Of a stretch of 64,000 nucleotides of DNA, positions 63,688-64,000 are shown one piece after another. The notes beneath the pieces were generated by a model. The model did no database searches and was not told the DNA's origin. It saw only the letters and a program-made list of their open reading frames with translations. The DNA comes from Pediococcus cellicola. Lineage in GTDB: Bacteria; Bacillota; Bacilli; Lactobacillales; Lactobacillaceae. Position numbers and translations under genes: made by a program. Position 1 is the first letter of the stretch. Each line of letters starts with the position of its first letter. Where the stretch lies: positions 1 through 64,000 of the forward strand of contig NZ_JQBR01000003.1 of NCBI RefSeq assembly GCF_001438655.1. The letters are read 5' to 3'.

Positions 63688-63715
63688 TTGCTTGCTTTTT
63701 TCGCTATACTATAAT
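63688..63715 (+). promoter_or_regulatory. Promoter of the flavin-dependent oxidoreductase gene
   Basis: TTGCTT (63688-63693), a 16-base spacer and TATAAT (63710-63715). The start codon is 57 bases downstream, with RBS GGAGG. Confidence 0.75.
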
Positions 63716-63771
63716 ATTCTTATTTCAACAACTTACAAAAAGTAAGTAAAATGAATGGAGGCGTAATCCTT

Positions 63772-64000
63772 ATGGTAGACGTAAACAAATTAGAATTCGG
63801 AATTGAAACTTTTGGTGACATTGTGGCCAATGAAGACGGCAGCCTCAAGTCTGCTGCTGAATCTATCCGCCAAATCATACACGAAGGCGAAATCGCAGAT
63901 AAGTATGGCATCAATGTCATCGGCGTTGGCGAACATCACCGCCCTGACTATAGTGTTTCCAGCCCAGAAACTGTTCTGGCTGCCATTGCTTCAGTAACCA
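63772..64000 (+). CDS. LLM-class flavin-dependent oxidoreductase (partial)
   Basis: The first 76 codons of a luciferase-like monooxygenase-family protein, cut by the right window edge. The N-terminal LEFGIETFGDI..IIHEGEIADKYGINVIGVGEHHRPDYSVSSPETVLAAIAS carries the family's GEHHRPDY region near the flavin site. Substrate unknown. Confidence 0.9.
   Translation, partial: MVDVNKLEFGIETFGDIVANEDGSLKSAAESIRQIIHEGEIADKYGINVIGVGEHHRPDYSVSSPETVLAAIASVT

Overview
The window looks like chromosomal DNA of a member of the Lactobacillaceae. It is AT-rich and carries genes typical of lactobacilli: ClpL, several PTS permeases, LicT antitermination, Met T-box leaders, an Asp23/AmaP/GlsB stress cluster, a LysM protein resembling aggregation-promoting factors, and insertion sequences (ISs) of the IS30, IS256, IS5, IS3, IS1380 and ISLre2 families. 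The species cannot be fixed from the sequence alone.

Layout. 0-4 kb: a Met T-box leader for a gene beyond the left edge, tRNA-Thr(AGU), and a heterodimeric ABC exporter with one half interrupted by an in-frame UGA. 4-9 kb: a beta-glucoside operon (licT, bglP, bglA) with two LicT-type antiterminator/terminator switches. 9-18 kb: a NagE-type PTS permease, a sugar porter plus glycosyltransferase pair, GNAT and MarR genes, a MetE-like enzyme behind a second Met T-box, a NUDIX hydrolase and a peptide deformylase. 18-31.5 kb: a large block of minus-strand cell-surface glycan genes. It contains (a) a PgaC/PgaD-like synthase with a degenerate EAL protein, (b) an exosortase G (XrtG) locus with a GT2, a PTPS/QueD-like protein and a sortable CBM9-like surface protein, (c) three GT-C-like polytopic membrane proteins with a GtrB-like polyprenyl-phosphate glycosyltransferase, and (d) a GT8. 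31.6-46 kb: IS-disturbed surface genes (beta-helix chimera, GT4, pyruvyl transferase, second sugar porter), clpL next to IS256, degV/DUF1836 and a broken IS30. 46-61.6 kb: an accessory stress region (CsbD, two GlsB proteins, AmaP-DUF2273-Asp23, Dps, two CHRD-like proteins, lipid kinase, serine recombinase) full of IS fragments. 61.7-64 kb: a secreted Ig-like (BIG2) protein, a LysM protein and the start of a flavin-dependent oxidoreductase.

The most interesting system is the XrtG locus at 22.4-26.1 kb. Its membrane transpeptidase-like exosortase keeps Cys, Arg and His. A two-module surface protein with a C-terminal TM and basic tail directly upstream is the obvious substrate. That substrate carries an internal TAA, and the neighbouring GT-C gene carries a frameshift, so the pathway may be decaying or phase-variable in this strain.

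A second unusual theme is three miniature fold-back elements (38699, 46153, 57108). Each is one IS end joined at a short homology to an inverted copy of the same end. They suggest template switching on IS30 and IS256 ends.

Premature stops or frameshifts recur: the ABC exporter, the XrtG substrate, a GT-C protein, and the IS30 and IS3 transposases. All coordinates, starts and motifs were read by eye; no database search was run.
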